A stretch of 64,000 bases of DNA. Source: Plecoglossus altivelis. Lineage: Eukaryota; Chordata; Actinopteri; Osmeriformes; Plecoglossidae. A program made the position numbers and the translations under genes. Shown here piece after piece: positions 22,392 to 46,724 of the stretch; the first letter of the stretch is position 1, and the number at the start of each line of letters is the position of its first letter. The notes under the pieces are model-generated. The model did no database searches. It saw only the letters and a list, made by a program, of their open reading frames with translations, and was not told where the DNA came from. Where the stretch lies: NCBI GenBank assembly GCA_036571765.1, contig BROE01000024.1:7024048-7088047 (forward strand), read 5' to 3'.

Positions 22392-25300
22392 AGTGCACTT
22401 CAGTGTGTGTTTGCATGAGTTGTGCATGCTAACGATCAAATACAAATGATGTGTATGTATCCAATGATCACAGTGGCGTAAGTTAATGACCTGTGAACAG
22501 GATTGCCTGTATTCCTCTGAGAGACATCCCCCACACGCAGTTGTGCAAATACACACGCTCACACAGACACACACACACACCCCTCCAATGTTAATGAGGG
22601 TGAACACACAGCCAGCTGGTGAGGCTCACACACACCTAATCCCCCCCTTCAATTTGTCAGCTCTCCAAATCCAATCCAGCCCATTTCCCATTCAGCACGT
22701 TCTGCATTCTGTGAGGTCCTCATGTTCTCAGCTCTGTCTTGGTTCTTGGTGTCATTTACCTTCCATGTAGAAGCCATTATCCCAGGCCTAGCCAGCATCT
22801 GCTTATAGCAACAGTTGTGTTGACCAGCTCTTGAAGAAAGCTGTCGACCACACCTAGTATAGGTGAGCTTCTACCAGCAATCCACTCACTTACTGTGAGT
22901 TCTGAATCTGAGTCATGGAGCTCAACGCCAACCCTCGATGCCAACACGCAGCAAAAGCCCCAAGGCACACGAGACAGGAGAGGATGGATGATGGTTCCTT
23001 GATTTTGAAGTTCTATTCATTGCTTGTTCGTTTTTCAGGCCCTTTTTGGGAAGGATAATAAAACCATAATTTAGGGACAAAATGACCCATATTATAACTG
23101 AAGGGTTTTTAAATGATAAAATAATGTGTTGTCCCACAAGCAACTCAGAGCACTGATTGTCAGATGGTTTCTTTGTAGCCAAGATATACATAATCCTTGA
23201 ACAATGTCTTCAACAAACTACTTAACTGTAATCTGGAACTACCTTCTGCTAACAGTGCTAAACTAGCCCAGGACTAAAGGCTAATCGTTGCAGACACCAA
23301 CTTCAGGCCCAAGCAGCCAATGGCTGGTGCTACCGGGAGATTTGACATGACCTGTAGTGATTTATCAGCAGATTACCTGGTCATCCTAATCATCTAATGT
23401 GTTGTGCTAATAAACAATCTGGTTAGGAACTCGCTCCCAGCCATGATTACGCCTATTATACTGGCTGGCCAAATGTTTGCACAGTTATTGGTCTATTAGA
23501 CAGCACCTTTGCAAACTTTTGTATTCATGAATAATTAAGCGTGTCTTGGTCATTTACCACAACATTGTATTTCCTTAGGGATCCTTCCCATTCAAAACAC
23601 ATGCACTTGCTCTCAAATCTTTTTTGTGTTTCGTATCTCCCAGGATAGCCTAGAATCCCAGAGTACATCCACTCAGCCCTTGTATTTTGGTGTTTCAATG
23701 TTAGCGTATGGAGATGCAGGTTCATACACAGTATACTTGTTATAAATCTCACGTGAGCTCTCCCCCATTACCTCTCCTCAGTGCAGGCTAAGGACCAGCT
23801 GTGAGGTACTCACTCATGGCCTCTACTGTCTCAACACCACCCTGGATGCTGCAGTTCAACGTGTCTGTGGCTGAATGAGTCTGATTAAGGCTTGTTCAGA
23901 GGCAAGCTTGTGCACGGCCCCCAGCGGGACGGCTTCGGCAACACAGAATCAAATCAAATGTACCCCCAGAGGAAAGCGACAGAACATCCAATCTAAATGT
24001 TTACCTGTTGACAGGTTACTTCTTTAGAATTCTTATGATGAACTATCCAACCTGCGTGGTCCTTCATTAACTAGGACGATAATACAAAAGTATAAAGAAA
24101 GAACCGTAGAATGTATGTCCTCGTGTGAACAGTTACTTGATTAACTGAGTGACATAAAATGGGGTCAGTCTAAAGTATTTTTAATTTTTGACGGAACTGG
24201 TGAGATAACAAAATGGTGCATTTAAGAAAATAGAAATACTAATACTAAATACAAAAACAACAGAACAGTGTAATGAAATTATATTTAATCCTTGGTTTAA
24301 TGTCTGAATTGTATTATATATTTTTATTGAATAGACTGTGATGATATTAAACATTAAGAAAACATTTAATATATCTAAAAACACCAAGTGATTCTGTAAG
24401 CAAGCGTTACTGAAATGGAAGGACCATCTGCCATCTAGTGGTAAAAGTAGTTACTGTTGGAGCTCACATGTAGTCTAACGTAAAAAACCCCGGATGCGTT
24501 TAAATAAATAAATGAAAGTGTAAATAATCTCACGTTTATTCTTGACATACATTGTATGTACGTGGTCTACACGCAGTCAATATCTTCAATATCCATTCTG
24601 TTTTTCAAGGTTTTCAAGAATGCAGATCTCAAGGACACATCAGTGGAATTACAATGGTGTCAACTCTTATTATCATGTCTCAGTTTAGATTTTTCTAAAA
24701 AACATATACTTTATCAGGAAGAAGTGTGCCGTGACAATGAACATCATCTTTGGTGCAGAGAAGACGATTAACTATTTCTAATCAATTGCCATGTCACACT
24801 GCCAGGTTAGCCTTCAGAGGTCAAACAATCAACCGACAACACACTGGAATCAACAAGAGTATTTGCAAAGCGGGCACAGCACACCGTTGCCATAGGAACT
24901 TCAGATAAATCCAATTACCACTGAACACATATGTATTTTGTGTGGTGGATGTTTTTTTGTTAACATTCTGAGGACTGAAAGCTGTATGCGTTTTTCTTTC
25001 TTAAGACCATTCTGCAAGGATGTTGTTGCATTGTCCATAAGACATCACCAACCCATACCTTTACAAGGTGTGAATGACTATCATTCATTGATTGTCTCTA
25101 ACAATGTGCAGAAAATATTCTACCTAGGTATACTTCTCATTCAGCCTCTGATTGTATGCATCCGCAGCCATATACCCTTACATTTGTGTGTATTTGTGTT
25201 CATCTGTTTATTCATTCAGATGTATAGATGTAAGCCTACAGTGTCCGTCCATCCTTTTATCCCTACATGAAGTGTGTATGTGCTGTTACCATGGTGACAG

Positions 25301-27872
25301 CCTTAACAGACATCCCCTCTGCATGGGATGAAAAGGGGGTCACATGAGGCATCTGTCTTTGTGTTGGTGAAAGCTGCATCCACCCTATGGCTCCCTACAG
25401 TTCCACCTGTTCCCTACTCAGCATCCTATGGCCTCATCAGAAGACAGGCAGGACCATGGCTTGAAAGACAAGCAGCTAAGCTGAAACCCAATCCAGCCAA
25501 ACTCTTTAACATGAATTCCTTCTGATTGTATGCCAGAGTGTGTGTGTGGGATGCATGGGTTAAATCAAACAAACGCGTTGGACAGCTGCCCAGTTTTTCT
25601 GGATGCCGGCCAGGTTAAATGTTCAGAATAATGCAACGCTAAGAATATGGTAATGTGAGAAGGAGGAATTCTGGAATTATGTCAGATGTTTCAAGTCATC
25701 ATTGAAAGTGTTGAAAATGAATGAAAATAACAGATGACTTCCATGCTTGGGGTTTAGAGAGCGTACTTAAAATGAAGAAAGCCATGAATTACTCATCAGC
25801 ACAACAACTCTTGGAGAACCCTGGAGAAGAGAGTGTGTCACGCATTTCCTTCACATCCTGTGGAGACACAACAGAACATATTCAGGAAATTTTACTGCAA
25901 ACAAAAAACAGACATGTTTCCAATGCTCGTAGCTATGATACAAATCCTCTACAAAGGAAATCTTTTGGGGGATTCTTGGTATATTAGTCTGCATCTCCCA
26001 CACCCAAATTACACCATATTTTGGAATCTGTATGAATGAAAGTGAAGTGTTTGTATGTGAGGTTTCTGTTGTACTTATTACCAGGCTGCTTGATGTAAAT
26101 AAGGCTGCTGGGATGCATGTGCTAATTAGCCATTGCAGGGTTCTCTGTAATTATGACAGAATCCAAATATTGTGGAGCAGAAAGGAAAGGGGCTGGAGTA
26201 TTGTGAGGCTGGCTGGAAAGAGGCTGGAGGATTACAAGGCAGAGAGGGCCGTGTTACTCCAAAACTATCTGAAATAATCAAATATTCAAACGTATGTGTC
26301 TACCTTTTCAAAAATAGCAGACAAACAGTTCACTTGGCATTAGAACATGTTTATATGAAAACAGATTATATCCAGGAGATTCATTCTGCAAGCCAATTCA
26401 AGTTGTTGGCTCTTGATCTCAGTATCCATGCTTGGTTTAGGTGCCAAACATGAAGCAAGTCATGTTGCCGGTCCTCGTTGTTGATGTAGCGGTGGGGAGA
26501 TGTCAACATCACAGGGGGCAGTGTTTGACAAGCAGAGAGGAGCAGAAAGAATTAGCTGTGGCTCAGCAGTTCTGTCAATCAAAACTAATGAAATAAGAAT
26601 GAAACAAGAATAAGGACCACAGTTAGTATCCCACCAAATGTGTAATATGATAAAGTGGGAGAAAGACAGGCAATACTGGGGAAACGGTCCAAAACAGGTG
26701 ATTTTCCTTTTCATCCAGACACAGCTGATCGCAGCGGTCTATCTGTCTGGGGTCCCTCTGTTCTGATGTGGAGCCAAGCTCAACCTTCTCTGTGAGCACA
26801 GCAGACGTCTGGCAGGCTGGCACAGCTCACACGTGTTAGATGAGAAGAATGTCTGGCTGAACACTGCATGCTGCCATCATTGATCTTTTCTTAGGCTTTC
26901 ATTTGTTATCTAAACAAACACCTGTGCAAGTGTGTGCTGTGAACCCTGCAAGCCAAAGCTGTCCACTAACTCAGCAACATGACTCGGCAGAGATCTGATC
27001 ACTTTGACAAAAGGATAGAGGGAGTTTATACTGTGACACAAATTATACCTTTAACATTTGCATCGAACAGCTTTGTTAATGTTGCCTGCTGGGTTCCTTG
27101 TTACTGGACCAAAAAAATGCAGATTTATCCTGTAAAGCCTTTTAAAGTAACAGTAACTACCTCCCGCGTAGACTACTCAATCTCTGCTGGGGTTCTGATT
27201 GATTCTCTGATTTCAGAGTTAATTACAGTCAGACCGCTTTTGCTGTGCAAACTTCCCCTTCCCTGTTGCGATATCTCTGCTTGCTCCCATGAGACAGTGC
27301 AGGCAGAACAGGGACACCCAGTGGGGTCCTGTAATGAGCCTGTTGTGTACACTCACCAGCCTGATAATGACAGGACTGCCACCCTTAGGTTGTTGAAGGT
27401 GGGTGTATGCTAGTGGGGGAAAAGGGGGAGGCCGCTAAGAACTATCAACAAGTTTTGACTGACTATAGTTTTCTTTGTTTGTTTGCTTTATTGCAAAGGA
27501 AAGGTACAGGAAGACATCAATTGTGCGCAAACTTAATAAAAGCAACACATAAATATATACGCTAGAAGCGCCCAAATACTAAACAAATACCATGTTTTAC
27601 ATAGACTATCAAAGTTTGAAAAAATTACTTCAAGAGGTAGCACAGTGCTTTAAAATTACGGCTTTTGATTAGGCTACTTTAGTTTCTTCGATTAATGTGA
27701 AATTTGGCAAGTAGCAACAATAAAAATGTATCAAAATCCGCATTGCTTTCTTTATTCTTAATGCTAATAATAAAAACCAAACAACAAATTCCTAAACAAC
27801 ACTGAGGAACCCAAACGTAAATTGATTAATAAACCTACCGGACCACTCTGTTGTGCTTGAGGGACTCCAGGA

Positions 27873-27880
27873 TGACGTCA
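27873..27880. promoter_or_regulatory. cAMP response element in the kif5b promoter
   Basis: TGACGTCA is the perfect palindromic CRE bound by CREB/ATF proteins. It lies 349 bases upstream of the kif5b start codon, at the edge of a CpG-richer stretch (about 27830-28320) that probably holds the promoter and leader. The match is exact; function is inferred. Confidence 0.5.
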
Positions 27881-28228
27881 TTGAGACATTCAGATCACCC
27901 TGCCTGGCCTGGGAGAGTGGATCCACTAGAGCGCGACAGGACGGGATCTATACCGGACTGTCGTCTGGCGCTGCATCATTATGTCTTCCACATTTGTGTG
28001 GAAATAATTAATTTTTTGATTGATATTTTTTTTCTGGAGTTGACAAAGTCATAGAAGAGGAAAGACCGGGCCCATCATTGAAGCGTTAGGGGTGCGGCCT
28101 TGGTTTGCCTCAGGACTGCCTTGTTGTAGCCAGATACTGATAGCGACACCGCCGATACTGACAGCAAGCAGTACAGCTGTGCTGCAGCCACATCGGTCTT
28201 GTCAGTCCATCCGTGGGCGTAGGGGAAG

Positions 28229-38819
<10,591 letters not shown>

Positions 38820-38904
38820 GTTGGAGGAGGCGGGCCGTCCTGTTACCATGACTACAAAGCACTGGGCCTGTCCACACCTCTGACCCAACTCCCTTCCTCT
38901 CTGG

Positions 38905-38909
<5 letters not shown>

Positions 38910-38962
<53 letters not shown>
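38910..38962 (+). repeat. (CT)n microsatellite before the last kif5b acceptor
   Basis: A pure run of about 25 CT units directly precedes CATCAG at 38960-38965. It would act as the polypyrimidine tract of the optional last intron. Confidence 0.85.
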
Positions 38963-38964
<2 letters not shown>

Positions 38965-39987
38965 GCTACTGAAGTGAAACCACCCTACCAGAGCAGGTTA
39001 AGAAAACCACCCAGAGGCGCTTGCATTCCATAACAGTGTGCCGTCCCACACTGTCCTCCAACACACAGGCTCAACACTAGATCCACCCTCCTGCACGTGT
39101 GTCACACACCTACAGGGCCTCTGGGTCGGGCCCTTTCTCCCCTCAGCTGTTCTTGTCGCCCAGCACAAAAACAATCATGAAATAATTACAGAAACATACG
39201 CAAACACGACAAGAGCAATCCTGACAAAGAAGTAACGTCTACTAACACCTGTGGCTCCATGTTGATTCCACCGAATTTGTAGTTCACGTCCTCAGATTCG
39301 AGTCTGTACTGTGCCAAGTTGAATGTAACCTTGTGGGTTATTACTGAGAGAATAGAGAAGAAAAAAACACTAAAGAAAGAGGAAAGGATATAGAGGAAGA
39401 TTGTCAGCAGGTTATGGTTATAATAATTTATGTACTGCAAGTGTCCCTCCTGGCTGAGTCAACAAACTTATAAAAAAAGAAACTACTGTTCTGTTTTGCA
39501 GAGTGAGCACTGAATGTTTTTTATAGCGCCTTTTACATCTTATTTTGGGGATTCAAATCCTGTCTAGCACATATTTTCTTATTGGATAGTTGAATGCACT
39601 ACAGTAGAAGACAGAACAATTGGACTGTGAAGAGAGGCGGGTGACAGGGAGACAAGCTTATGCTTCCCTGCATCACAGCAGAGCAGCTCAACATATCCAA
39701 CCCAGTGGTACCGTAGACTGCGCTACCTCGCCGCTCCGCCAAGCGGATCTGCACATGCCAGCGCGTACGCTGCACTCCCTCTATCTCTGTACTTCCAGTT
39801 ACCACAGACGACAAACGATCTCTAGCTCCGGATCCACGGAGGATGCATCAGACCTCATTGTCAAGTGGGATCCATCAGTCAAAAGCGCTTGTGATCATTT
39901 CTGTGCAAGCAATCCCTCTGCCCCTCTGGCCTTTGGAGAGGGTGTGGCAGAATTAAGCTCCTAGAAAAGAGGGATCATCTCCTATAC

Positions 39988-40088
39988 TGTTCAGCCCTCC
40001 CCCTTCAGCCCTCCCTCTCCAGCCCTCCAGCCCTCCCTCTCCAGCCCTCCAGCCCTCCCCCTCCAGCCCTCCCCCTCCAGCCCTGCCT
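39988..40088 (+). repeat. CCAGCCCTC minisatellite in the kif5b 3' UTR
   Basis: About nine imperfect copies of a unit of roughly 9-15 bases (CAGCCCTCC with CCTCT or CCCCT spacers). It is strongly C-rich against an AT-rich surrounding UTR. Confidence 0.75.
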
Positions 40089-41110
40089 ATCCACCCCTCC
40101 CCACATTTCTGCTCTTTTATTACGTTTGAATATTCCACCATCTCATGTGTGCACATTCATGTCTTCCGTGTGCCTGTGCAGAGGGGTATTGTCTTCATGT
40201 TGTTTTCAACTTGTGATGTAGGGTTTTTTGTGTGTTTTTTTTTTGCTTTCTTGCTGTTAACTGTATTTTTGATTAATCAATCTGTGAGTCTGATTCATTT
40301 GAGAGTCACCTATTCCTCAGTTTCTCTAAACCGCTGAATCATGTGATGGTGTTGGGGTAGTGGTCACCTGTTTACTTTAACAACACCTCGGAGCTGTGGC
40401 TGGTCGATACTGTTTATTTATGACCGACAGGCTGACAGATGGGGCTTGTAGTTTTACATGATGTATTTCATTTTATACATCTCCTCCAAAACTGTTATCC
40501 CACCACCCCACCAGCATCCTTGTTGTTCACTGTTAGTGTGGACCGGATAGAAACCACTCAGCCACAGAAGCTTCTGTCATAGTACCAGCTCCAGGATCTG
40601 TTACAAACTCCTGACTACTGGGAACAATTACAGAACTACCTGGTTGAAATAATATTGTGAAACCCTATTTAATACTGGTCAAATACACTAAATCGGGAGA
40701 AACTTTGTTTTTGGTTCATTCTAATGTTCTAATGATTATTCTGTTTTTGTTTTGTTTTTTCTTTGTTCTATGAAGTTTAAATTGACCCTGAAGCACTTTG
40801 AAATGTACTTTTAGAACTGAAAGTGACCCCTACCTGAAACCAACCTCTCTCTGATGATTGAAACAACTGGATGTCCTCTGGGTTTGGCTTTAGGTGGATA
40901 ACTTAATGAAGTGATTGTAGCAGAGTTAATGTGGTTCACTCTGCTCAGGACGGCACTGTACGTGTGTGTGTGTGTGAGCGTGTGCGTGTGTGTGTGTGAG
41001 CGCGTGTGTGTGTGTGAGCGTGCGTGCTTAATCTTTGGTAGATTGATGCATTGCAGTGTAAACCCTCCAGATAGCCTTGGTTCCTGAAGTTTTTACCCTG
41101 AGATAAACCC

Positions 41111-41116
41111 AATAAA
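41111..41116 (+). terminator. kif5b poly(A) signal
   Basis: Canonical AATAAA about 2.3 kb after the kif5b stop. It is followed by TGACTGGTACATGCCTTTTC-type U/GU-rich sequence. The long UTR it implies fits the size known for this gene in other vertebrates. Confidence 0.55.
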
Positions 41117-41135
41117 GTCTCATTGACAGCTGACT

Positions 41136-44100
41136 GGTACATGCCTTTTCTTTCCACACAGGAAATGAGGTGTCTGCAGTATTGTGCGTCATCTGAAAGT
41201 ACACTGTTTACTGTTTATATAGAATCTGGGCTGTTTACTCACATACTAAGAGAGCAGTTTGACAGGCCTCTGTTGTCATTAATATAAAGAACAAAAGGCA
41301 GCTTTTTTTAGAAAACATATGATTAATTTATATTAAGAAATTATATTTGTCCAAGCAATTGCAAGACTGTATAAAGATGGAAGACTAACGTATTTCGGAA
41401 TGAATGACTTAAATGAGTGAGAATGTATTGGCTTACTTGCGACAGAAACACCAGTCCAGAAATGGCTAATTATGATAACCTTCAACAGACCAATGAGTTG
41501 ATTTGGTGAGGTAACCTTATCACACCAGCAGATGTCGCTTTGAAAGCTTTATTTCCATAGTGGAATAAAAATGTAGATTTGTGCACATTAATTGTACGCT
41601 TTGGCTTGTCATACAAGATGAAACAACAGCGATGAAAACAAGATTGTAAGACACATTTCCACCAACTACAAGTCATGCCAGAACAAGACAAAGCCATAGC
41701 CAATAACCAATCTAGTCTCAGTTTGGGGAGCAAATTACGTGTCAACAGAATTATGAATCTACAGTCAATTATTCATGATGAACTCATTGCCTCATTTGTG
41801 GAAAAACCTGTGCAAACTGGTAACTTCATTGAGACAATATTCTTTTCTAAATGCTTGTTAGATGTGCTGTCTAATAACCCAAATAGGGGGCCTATTTAAT
41901 TACAAATGACATATCATGCATATGCCATCGCACTGAGTATACGTTCCTGGAGCCATGGGCGGATGGCCACGGTCCAAGTGAGAGGTCTGGAGAGCCGCAA
42001 GAGGGCATACGATGAGTGTTGCAGTGGAACCGTCTATCAAGGCAAGCCAACCGGAGGGGTGGGAGTGGATTCTCCTAACACAGTGTCGGGTAGGTAGTGA
42101 AAGAGGCGGGGGTCTGCGAATCCGCATACTACAGTCTGTACGGTCGCGTACTCCTCAAGAGTGTGAATCCTGAAATCGCAGGAGAAAAAAAAGTTCCAAC
42201 TTCACAGTTACTTTGGTTGGCGTGTTTCACGAGGAGAAAGACTTCAACTGCAGGTCTGTATTGATTGTTGCGGAATTTCCCCCCCCTGATCTAGTATATT
42301 GTTCCTACAGAGTTGCTACTTTGTCTACCGCTGTTGCTAAATAGCTCACTTTGTAGTGTGTTCACCGCGAACAATGTTGTTTGCTTAGGCGATCATCCAA
42401 GGTTTACATGACTTTTCCTTCAAGCAAGGTTGTCCTTCAACGATACGGTGTTTCCAGCTCTTTAGTGTCGCTGTAGTAAGCAAGGTTGTTTTTGGTAAAT
42501 GGCTATGAACGTTTCGCGCTGTTATTATGCATAGCCAACCTGCCACCAAATAACGGGATGCTTGAGTCAATAAGCCTAATTGTCGGCAGCACATGCTATG
42601 ATTTTGGACAATGATTTAAACAATAAATATGTGTTGTGAGTTTCCAGTAGCCTTCAATCGATTCTCAATTTCTTTGAAATCAATGACGGCTCAGACTCAC
42701 GAATGCTTGGTGAAGCCTGGGAATGCTTAGTAATTTCGAATCAGACTCTTTTGTTGTGAATGAATATGGATTAAAGTCTTTTGTTGTATTTCAGCAGTCT
42801 ATTGAAAGTGTCGTCTGAGGACCCCTGCCCCCACATTCGGTTTCCCCTGTAGGGTAACCCCAACCTCACACGCATTCTTTTACCGCTTACAAAATGTGTC
42901 AGTCAATCTTTCAATCTTTCAAAGTTGATGCGGGAAAAAAATACTTTCTCCGTAAAAACGTCATCATAGGTTAATCAGAAGCAGAATAAATAACATCTGA
43001 ACAGCAGCTGTTAGTCGGCATGTATCCGTGGTGACATGTTTTGAATTAACTAGATGGACAAAGGCATGCATATGAAAAGCGCAGAAAAGAGTAGCCCATC
43101 ATCAAAACCATATTTTCAATACCAGATTCAGACTTTCAAATCTTTTCTGGGCTTTTGAAAATGGGCTTTCAAACCATTTAATTTCTGCGTGTACATCCAG
43201 TTTAAGGCATACACTTGCGAATCTTTGAGACATAGTACATGCATCCCTTCACGTTTTTTTGTTTTGTTGCTGTCGCGGCCGAGCAGATGTTTGTAGACAA
43301 AAGCGTGGGTCGTGCACTTTAGCCTAGCTAATGATAACCTTATCCACAGGTCAAGCTTTAGTGTGTGATGAGACTGATAAATGGTCATCTGTCTGTGGTC
43401 TAGTTTTCCCAGACTATTACCGCATACATGAGAAGCTAATATTCAATATTGAAGTTAAAAGTTCACTTTTCCCAATGAAGCCGAATCGACACATGCTATT
43501 AGTCATTCGAATCATGCAGTGCTTTGGTCATGATTGACGGTGGGAGGTGTGTTTTGTTATTATTATTATTGTTTTTGGTGGCTTCATAGTGGTCACAGGG
43601 AAATAGGAACAGACAAGAATCTGTTTAACAATCAGACAATGCACTGTATTAAAATACCACATTACCAACCAACATGTTGACTCAGTTCCAGTAGGCTTCA
43701 GCCAATTCCTGGCTCGCAATTCTAAACCCCGAACCGACTCAATTTGAGTTTGACTTCCCCAGATCCGTTGCCAGCCAAATAAATGATGCAACATTGAGAA
43801 GAGGGAGAGAGAGCTTTCAAAGAAACTCTTTTGTTGCCCGGGAGGCTTTTAGCAATATTGTTTCTCTGCAGCAGGTATCATTTAAAGAGAAACTGCGACT
43901 AAGTGTGATTCGAGGTTTGGCGAGACCGAACGACGGTGCTCCTTCTACTGTCTGGTCGTACCTGGACTGATGGAATTGTAATCTGACATTTAGTAGGATG
44001 GTGTCTCAATGACTTCTATTTAAAGCTGTTGCAATGCAGCTTATTCCTTGCTAGTTGTATTTATTTATATATATTTTGTACTTTCCCTTGACATTCAGGC

Positions 44101-44857
44101 AGTAGTTTTCCTTCAAATCTAGGGCAGGATAGCAAGTTGATGCTGCCCAGGGCAATGCCATCATAACAATCACAGGATTTGCTGTGGTATCTATTCCTTA
44201 TTGGGAAGCAGAATATGCTTATCCTCTCTGAAACAGGATAAGTGTGTCCTGGTCCTGGCGTTGGTGTGAAGAAGCACTCTAGCCCCAACAGATAGCTCCT
44301 ATCTGCAGAACACAGCCCGCTGGAGTCAGCCGCCTCGCAGTCTCACGCTCGCACGTCAGAGACAATACCACACCATGGCTGTGAGGTAATGCACTCCTCT
44401 GGACACAATGGTGCGAGGGGAAATCGCCCTTTTCACAGCTCTGGTGTTGAATGTTGGTGTGCGAGCGAGTCAATGTATGACTGCATTGGTGTCAGGGTTA
44501 TCTAGTATCTGAATACCTCAATATGCTGCATAGGAGTGGGAACGGTGTGGGGGTGGGGGGGTGGCCCTGGTCATCTGTGCATGGCATATAGACCCTGCCT
44601 CACAAACAACCCCCCATGTATGAGCGCGCGCACACACACACACACACACACTAGTTCATTCACATTCAGACACACCATCAAATCACTCACACCTCTTAAC
44701 TTATGTTAGCCACAGAGTGTTCAGTGTTCAGGCCTTTGTATGGACAGGCCCAGAAGTCACACACCCTTGCCCACTGGGTTGTAGATATTACCTAATGCAA
44801 ACCGCCTAAGCCTAGGGCCTGAGGGGTTACTCTCTCTCTCTCTCACTCACACTCACA

Positions 44858-44903
<46 letters not shown>

Positions 44904-45906
44904 AATTATTACATCTATCTTGGGCCTCAGGCTGTCCGCTCGGTGGGAGTCTCTAAGTGTCTGTGGATGTCTGCCGTTATCTGTGTAGGTGTGTGTGTGT
45001 GTTTCTGAGGAGGAAGAAAAGGAGCCCTCTTAAGGACACAGTGTGCCCTCACGGGCCAGGGAGAAAACACCTGCTCTTCCTCCTCCCCCATCAGTCCCTA
45101 GATCCAGCACTTTGACTATGGCGGTGGCTATTTGGAGAAGAAGAAAGATCATTTGATACTGTGTGTTGGGCCATGGGGGCTTCAGCTGTACATGTGGCTA
45201 ACCCTGAGCACAGAGAGAGGTATTTTAGGTGAAATGTGGAGGGGGATTCACTGATCCAGAAAGGTCAATGACAAACGAGATCACAAGGAGAGACCCCAGC
45301 TGTTTACCATAGTGTGTCAATGATTGGCTGTCTGGGAAACATCCTCTGAGAACCGTGAGGGATTTCTAGTATGTAGCTGCATGATCCTCTTTGTGAAGGT
45401 TAGGGAAATCAGTCATGTTCTGCACCTCCTGAATGAGCTGCATAGCGTTTGAGGAGACTGATATTTTTCATGTAGGGATGAGACAGTGCAGGCAATGTAT
45501 AAATAGGACTTGGTCTCTGCTGTGTGTGTGTCGTGTGTGTCGTGTCACCTGATCACAGTCGGATCTGTGCGGGGTTGCGTTCACTGTATGCACCAACGAG
45601 AGGGTCGGTCGGGTTACGCTGTTGGATTTCCTCTCTGCTCAGATCAGTTACCGCGGCGATATGTCTGTTGATCCAGTTGGTTTGGAAGACTGATGGGGGG
45701 CCAAATAGCTACGGTTTGATCGCTTGCAGGCACGTCTGGCAGTAATTGATGTTCAGAGGATGTGTCATGTAAGTAAGAAGGCGTGTGTGTGTGTGTAATT
45801 ATGGTTTCTAAGTGGAGGTGGTTTTGAGTGTGGGAGTGAACAAATTGCTATAAAATAAGTCTCATTTAATTGTAGTCCCTATCCCACCATTTGTCTCTTC
45901 CTGTAG
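41136..45906. other. kif5b-arhgap12 spacer and probable arhgap12 5' sequence
   Basis: No coding exon is recognisable. A somewhat CpG-richer stretch at about 41940-42260 ends in CTGCAG/GTCTGT (42248-42259) and could be a non-coding first exon and promoter of arhgap12. A second candidate is the TATAAATA at 45498 followed by CpG-rich sequence. CA and CT microsatellites occur at about 44630-44650 and 44832-44901. Everything else is unremarkable. Confidence 0.45.
45498..45505 (+). promoter_or_regulatory. Possible TATA box upstream of the first arhgap12 coding exon
   Basis: TATAAATA lies about 520 bases before the arhgap12 ATG and is followed within 40-160 bases by a locally CpG-rich segment. It could drive an alternative transcript whose first exon is spliced to, or continuous with, the SH3-coding exon. 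Only the motif and composition support this. Confidence 0.25.
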
Positions 45907-46019
45907 GTTTCAACTGCCCCTCCCACCACTGCCCTACCCCAGCAAGACATGATTCTCCTCTCAGCCCTCCAACGCTGAGCGAAGGACGTGAAGTCACCCC
46001 TTTTGAGCCCAGCCCAGTC

Positions 46020-46724
46020 ATGGCAGAGAGGGAGGGGCGTGCGGAGCTAGGCTTGGCTCCTGGCCAGGTGTACGTGGAGGTGGAGTACGACTATGAATAC
46101 AAAGCTAAGGACAAGATGGTGAGCATCAGGCAGGGGGAGTCATACCTGCTGGTCAGGAAGACCAACGAGGACTGGTGGCAGGTGAGGAAGGAGGAGGGGA
46201 CCAAGGCCTTCTATGTGCCCGCGCAGTACGTCAGGGAGGTGCGCCGCGCTCTCATGCCCCCTCAGAAGCCCCTCCTCCCGGGGGGCGCGGTCAGGGTGAA
46301 GCCCACCGTTCTGGATATACGCAGGGCCTCAGACGAGAACCTCAACAGGCCCTTAGAGATGTCCAGTTTCGGGCGGCCCTCACCGTCTTCTACGCCCTCG
46401 CCATCCTCCGGCCACACGACCCCGCCCTCCCTGGCCAAAGACAGCAACCAGAACCCGGGGAGCCCACGGCACTGCAAGGGCGTCGCCGAGCTGGTCCTCC
46501 TCCACAACAACAATAACCATCTCCATGGCAACTCCACCTTGCCACGGCAACGGGCAGATTCGCCACCTCCCCGGGTGCCCAGAAACCACAACAAGAGCCT
46601 GGATTGGACTGGACCGGACAGGAGCCCGCCCTCAGGAGACTCGCCAGGGGAGGGCCCTGAGATGGCCCGGAACGACTCGGAGTCTGGAGACGACCTGAGC
46701 AGCAGCTCCACTGAACACATGCAG
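46020..46724 (+). CDS. arhgap12: Rho GTPase-activating protein 12, first coding exon with SH3 domain (partial)
   Basis: One exon from the acceptor TTCCTGTAG (exon start 45907) to the donor GCAG/GTATTT after 46724. I start the CDS at the ATG at 46020 (MAEREGR...), because the ARHGAP12 family begins a few residues before the conserved PGQVY(V/I)EVEYDYEY. It encodes 235 residues in phase 0. An SH3 domain spans residues 14-75, with EYDYEY, EDWWQV and FYVPAQYV, the usual ligand-pocket signatures. A Ser/Pro-rich linker follows and ends in NDSESGDDLSSSSTEHMQ, which closely parallels human ARHGAP12 and separates it from ARHGAP9, 15 and 27. The missing part should carry two WW domains, a PH domain and the RhoGAP domain. 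The protein promotes GTP hydrolysis on Rac/Rho-type GTPases at junctions and synapses. The SH3 domain reads intact. Confidence 0.88.

Larger units (their letters stand above)
16114..27830. other. epc1-kif5b intergenic spacer
   Basis: About 11.7 kb with no gene I can support on either strand. Open frames here are short, lack splice context and resemble no known proteins. Simple repeats are a (TG)n at 17560-17635, CATC repeats at 19990-20070 and a TATG/TG compound repeat at 22285-22391. The remainder is unremarkable, moderately AT-rich DNA. Conserved non-coding elements may be present but cannot be recognised from one genome. Confidence 0.6.
38820..41135 (+). other. kif5b 3' UTR and optional last intron
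   Basis: If the donor at 38816 is used, an intron of 150 bases (38816-38965) with a (CT)n acceptor tract is removed. The 3' UTR then runs from about 38973 to the AATAAA at 41111. The region is AT-rich, lacks coding similarity and holds a CCAGCCCTC minisatellite (39988-40088) and a (TG)n block (40962-41028). Mammalian KIF5B also has a 3' UTR of over 2 kb. Confidence 0.6.

Noticed and set aside
22186..22607. Tyr-Ile-His-Thr-rich open frames
   Set aside because: They are translations of the TATG/TG microsatellite.
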